DNA of 63,856 nt, taken from contig JAPLOU010000061.1 in assembly GCA_026400535.1 (NCBI GenBank), positions 1 to 63,856 on the forward strand. Reading direction: 5' to 3'. This document shows, piece after piece, positions 62,156 to 63,856 of the stretch. A program made the translations under genes and the position numbers. The notes below the pieces were generated by a model that made no database searches, was not told where the DNA came from, and saw only the letters and a list, made by a program, of their open reading frames with translations. Origin of the DNA: Hyphomicrobiales bacterium (GTDB taxonomy: Bacteria > Pseudomonadota > Alphaproteobacteria > Rhizobiales > Beijerinckiaceae). How positions within the stretch are numbered: position 1 is the stretch's first letter; each line of letters begins with the position of its first letter.

Positions 62156-62551
62156 ATGCGGCCGCATGCGACAGCAGAGCAGCAGTCCGGGCGTGGTCAA
62201 GGTCCCGTTCGGCCTGCGGCGCGAGCGCCTGCCTATGCGGTGCGGCCGCCGCAGCGGTCAAGGTTGCCACGTCCGGAGGAACTGGCGCTCCTGTCACGCT
62301 TGGCTTCGGGTCCGCAGGCGGTCAGCGATGGCCCGTTGGGGCGTTGCCTGAAGCGCGGCTGGTGCCGGCTTGCCCATCCGTCGGACCTGCTGGCCTGCCG
62401 CGCGATGCCGGATGGTTGCATTGTCTACACCATCACTGATCTCGGGCCGGCCTGGCTGAGCGCGCTCAGGCCACCCGCGGGCGATCCTGACGCCGCGGCG
62501 GTCAGGCAGCGGCGCGCAGGGCAGGGGCCCAGGCGGCATACCAGCGCTTGA
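62156..62551 (+). CDS. Hypothetical protein, 131 aa
   Basis: This frame begins right after the IS remnant. It contains PRPEELALLSRLASGPQAVSDGPLGRCLKRGWCRLAHPSDLLACRAMPDGCIVYTITDLGPAWLSAL, which looks like a small winged-helix-like domain (ITDLGPAWL as in many MarR-like ends). The first 35 residues are low-complexity and arginine-rich, so a later start may be true. The last 50 bases overlap the DapA-family gene on the other strand. I cannot name the family. Confidence 0.45.
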   Translation: MRPHATAEQQSGRGQGPVRPAARAPAYAVRPPQRSRLPRPEELALLSRLASGPQAVSDGPLGRCLKRGWCRLAHPSDLLACRAMPDGCIVYTITDLGPAWLSALRPPAGDPDAAAVRQRRAGQGPRRHTSA

Positions 62552-63452
62552 ACAGCGCGAGTTGCTGGGCCGCGAACTCCTTCTGGCTGGCGGAGAGCTC
62601 ATCGGTCGGATTGAAGTTGAGCGCGTACTCGGCATTCCCCTCCAGCACCATCAGATGCTTGAAGTAGAGCACGAGATCGACGCCCTCATCGAAGACCGAG
62701 AGGACATGCAGCGCGTCTTCGAGTTCGCGCGCCTCGCGCCTCGCGACCGGGTCGCCCGACTGCGCCTTCTCGCAAAGCCGGACAAGGTGCAGCACCTCGC
62801 GCGGCAGGACGTTGCCGATGCCGGTGATCGCGCCGGTCGCGCCGCAATTCACGTAGCCATGGAAGACCTCGGTATCGACACCGACCATCAAGGTCAGCTT
62901 GTCCGAGCGGTTGGTGATGTGCTCCGCCGCATAGGACATGGCCTTGGCGCTGCCGAATTCCTTGAAGCCGACGAGATGCGGATACTTCTCGTGCAGCGCG
63001 AAGAACAGGTCAGCCTTGGTTTCGAAGCCGTAATAGGGGCTGTTATAGATCACCGAGGGCAGGCCCATTCCGGCTTCGAGTATGCCGGCAAAATGCGCGT
63101 ATTGCGCGGCGGCGGACGAACCGCGCGACAGGACGCGGGGGATGACCATCAACCCGGCGGCGCCGACCTTCCGCGCATGGGCGGCAAGGGCGGCCGCGCG
63201 CGCCGGGTTCTGTGCGCCGGTGCCGACAATGACCTTGAGCCCGGCCCTGACCAGGCGTTCGACGCCTTCCATGCGCTGCTCGTCTGTGAGGAGCGGCCAG
63301 TCGCCCATCGAGCCGGCATAGATGAAGCCGGACATGCCGAGGCCAGCGAGTTCCCTGCCCTTGCGCACCAGCGCCTCGAAGTCCGGCTGGCAATCAGGGG
63401 TGCAGGGGGTCATCAGGGCGGGCATCAGCCCGGAAAACACGGTGCGGCTCAT
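62502..63452 (-). CDS. Dihydrodipicolinate synthase/N-acetylneuraminate lyase family protein
   Basis: This 316-residue class I aldolase-type TIM barrel has the Schiff-base lysine K164 in LVGFKEFGSAK and the tyrosine in IYNSPYYGFETKADLF (Y140). A true DapA has GTTGE at the active-site loop; here it is GSMGDW, so it is not the lysine-biosynthesis enzyme. It is a catabolic or sialate/keto-acid lyase of unknown substrate. ATG 63452 gives the family start SGLMPALMTPCTPDCQPD. It stands between remnants on both sides, so its operon partners are unclear. Confidence 0.9.
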   Translation of the reverse strand: MSRTVFSGLMPALMTPCTPDCQPDFEALVRKGRELAGLGMSGFIYAGSMGDWPLLTDEQRMEGVERLVRAGLKVIVGTGAQNPARAAALAAHARKVGAAGLMVIPRVLSRGSSAAAQYAHFAGILEAGMGLPSVIYNSPYYGFETKADLFFALHEKYPHLVGFKEFGSAKAMSYAAEHITNRSDKLTLMVGVDTEVFHGYVNCGATGAITGIGNVLPREVLHLVRLCEKAQSGDPVARREARELEDALHVLSVFDEGVDLVLYFKHLMVLEGNAEYALNFNPTDELSASQKEFAAQQLALFKRWYAAWAPALRAAA

Positions 63453-63582
63453 GGACTAGGCTCCTGCGCGGGTATGGTGCGGATTGGCATGACACCCATG
63501 CCGACCGTTCGGGCCATCTTGTCCGACGCCGCCCGGCGAAGGTCAACAGCACAGCAGAGCGAAGCAGGGCTCCGAATCCAAG

Positions 63583-63856
63583 TTAACGGCGTGACGGTTT
63601 GAGAATATCGAGCAGGGTCTGGGGGGTCCAGCTGGCGCGCTTTCGCATGCGTTTGAGGGGAATGTTACCTCTGCCTTGGCGCAGGAGGTTGAAGGCGAAG
63701 TGACGGACGGCGGCCATGTTGGCGGCGCCATGGCCTCTCCTGAGGCGCGACATGTCGTCGTGGACGATGACGTCGAGGGTCCAGTTTAGCGTGTTCGCGA
63801 TGGCCCAGTGGGCGCGGACTGCGGTTGCGGCGTCGCGTGCCGAGAGCGGTCCTGAT
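63583..63856 (-). mobile_element. ISAs1-family transposase, 3' end (cut by window edge)
   Basis: The complement of 63583-63856 reads VRAHWAIANTLNWTLDVIVHDDMSRLRRGHGAANMAAVRHFAFNLLRQGRGNIPLKRMRKRASW to a TAA. This is the C-terminus of ISAs1 (H-repeat) transposases. The HWAI-N-W-LDV-HDD arrangement holds the last catalytic segment; the usual IEN is IAN here, so the catalytic E of this region may be lost. The rest lies outside the window. The inverted repeat should lie near 63540-63582 but I could not define it. Confidence 0.85.

Overview
The window is high-GC DNA with tightly packed operons. Many adjacent genes share ATGA or TGATG stop/start overlaps. The gene content (a LIV-type amino-acid importer, a Dpp-type peptide importer, two carbohydrate ABC importers, CoA-ester catabolism, an arsenate locus, many small regulators) suggests a soil or water alphaproteobacterium, most likely Hyphomicrobiales. 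That placement is inference from composition and gene style; no ribosomal marker is present.

Layout. 1-10711: livMHFG on the minus strand, divergent from a plus-strand group of TIGR04076 protein, aldo/keto reductase, NTF2-like protein, LIV-type binding protein, a fused aldo/keto reductase-RidA protein and an amidohydrolase, with a peptide-ABC ATPase remnant between the last two. 10712-23324: a second nitrogen-compound locus with class III aminotransferase, cupin, a GntR regulator with two winged helices, a C45-family hydrolase, a Dpp-type importer, an amidase and an FAD amine oxidase. Its aldehyde dehydrogenase is truncated next to an IS5-like remnant and its second permease has a frame-changing deletion, so the locus looks partly decayed. 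23631-28615: an arsenate island (GAPDH, ArsJ, ArsC, ArsR-ArsC fusion) between IS110-like and IS21-like remnants. 28916-38970: acetyl-CoA synthetase, an SMP-30 lactonase, and a six-gene operon (SDR, MarR, enoyl-CoA hydratase, acyl-CoA dehydrogenase, aryl-CoA ligase, RidA) divergent from a thiolase, resembling 2-aminobenzoyl-CoA-type aerobic degradation.

39041-44490 begins with tRNA-Arg(CCG) and carries a mosaic of accessory genes: a RelE/StbE toxin-antitoxin pair, a creatininase remnant, an AstE/DoeB-like deacylase with a PLP dehydratase, possible AbiE remnants and the mobile mystery protein A/B (Fic) pair. 44576-52854 is a Ugp/Mal-type importer followed by a metallophosphoesterase, a TIM-barrel isomerase and an alkaline-phosphatase-superfamily enzyme, which suggests uptake and hydrolysis of a phosphodiester. 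53503-60668 is a LacI-controlled sugar locus: binding protein (frameshifted in its signal peptide), two permeases, an unrecognised 383-residue protein and a GH2 glycosidase, with a palindromic operator. 60721-63856 holds a truncated ABC ATPase next to a catalytically damaged IS481 transposase, a DapA-family lyase and the end of an ISAs1-type transposase.

A recurrent theme is decay: at least twelve gene or IS remnants lie between intact operons. The most unusual intact items are the AKR-RidA fusion, the double-wHTH GntR protein, the ArsR-ArsC fusion lacking a recognisable arsenite-binding cysteine pair, and the unassigned protein paired with the GH2 enzyme. No CRISPR array, rRNA or prophage was seen.
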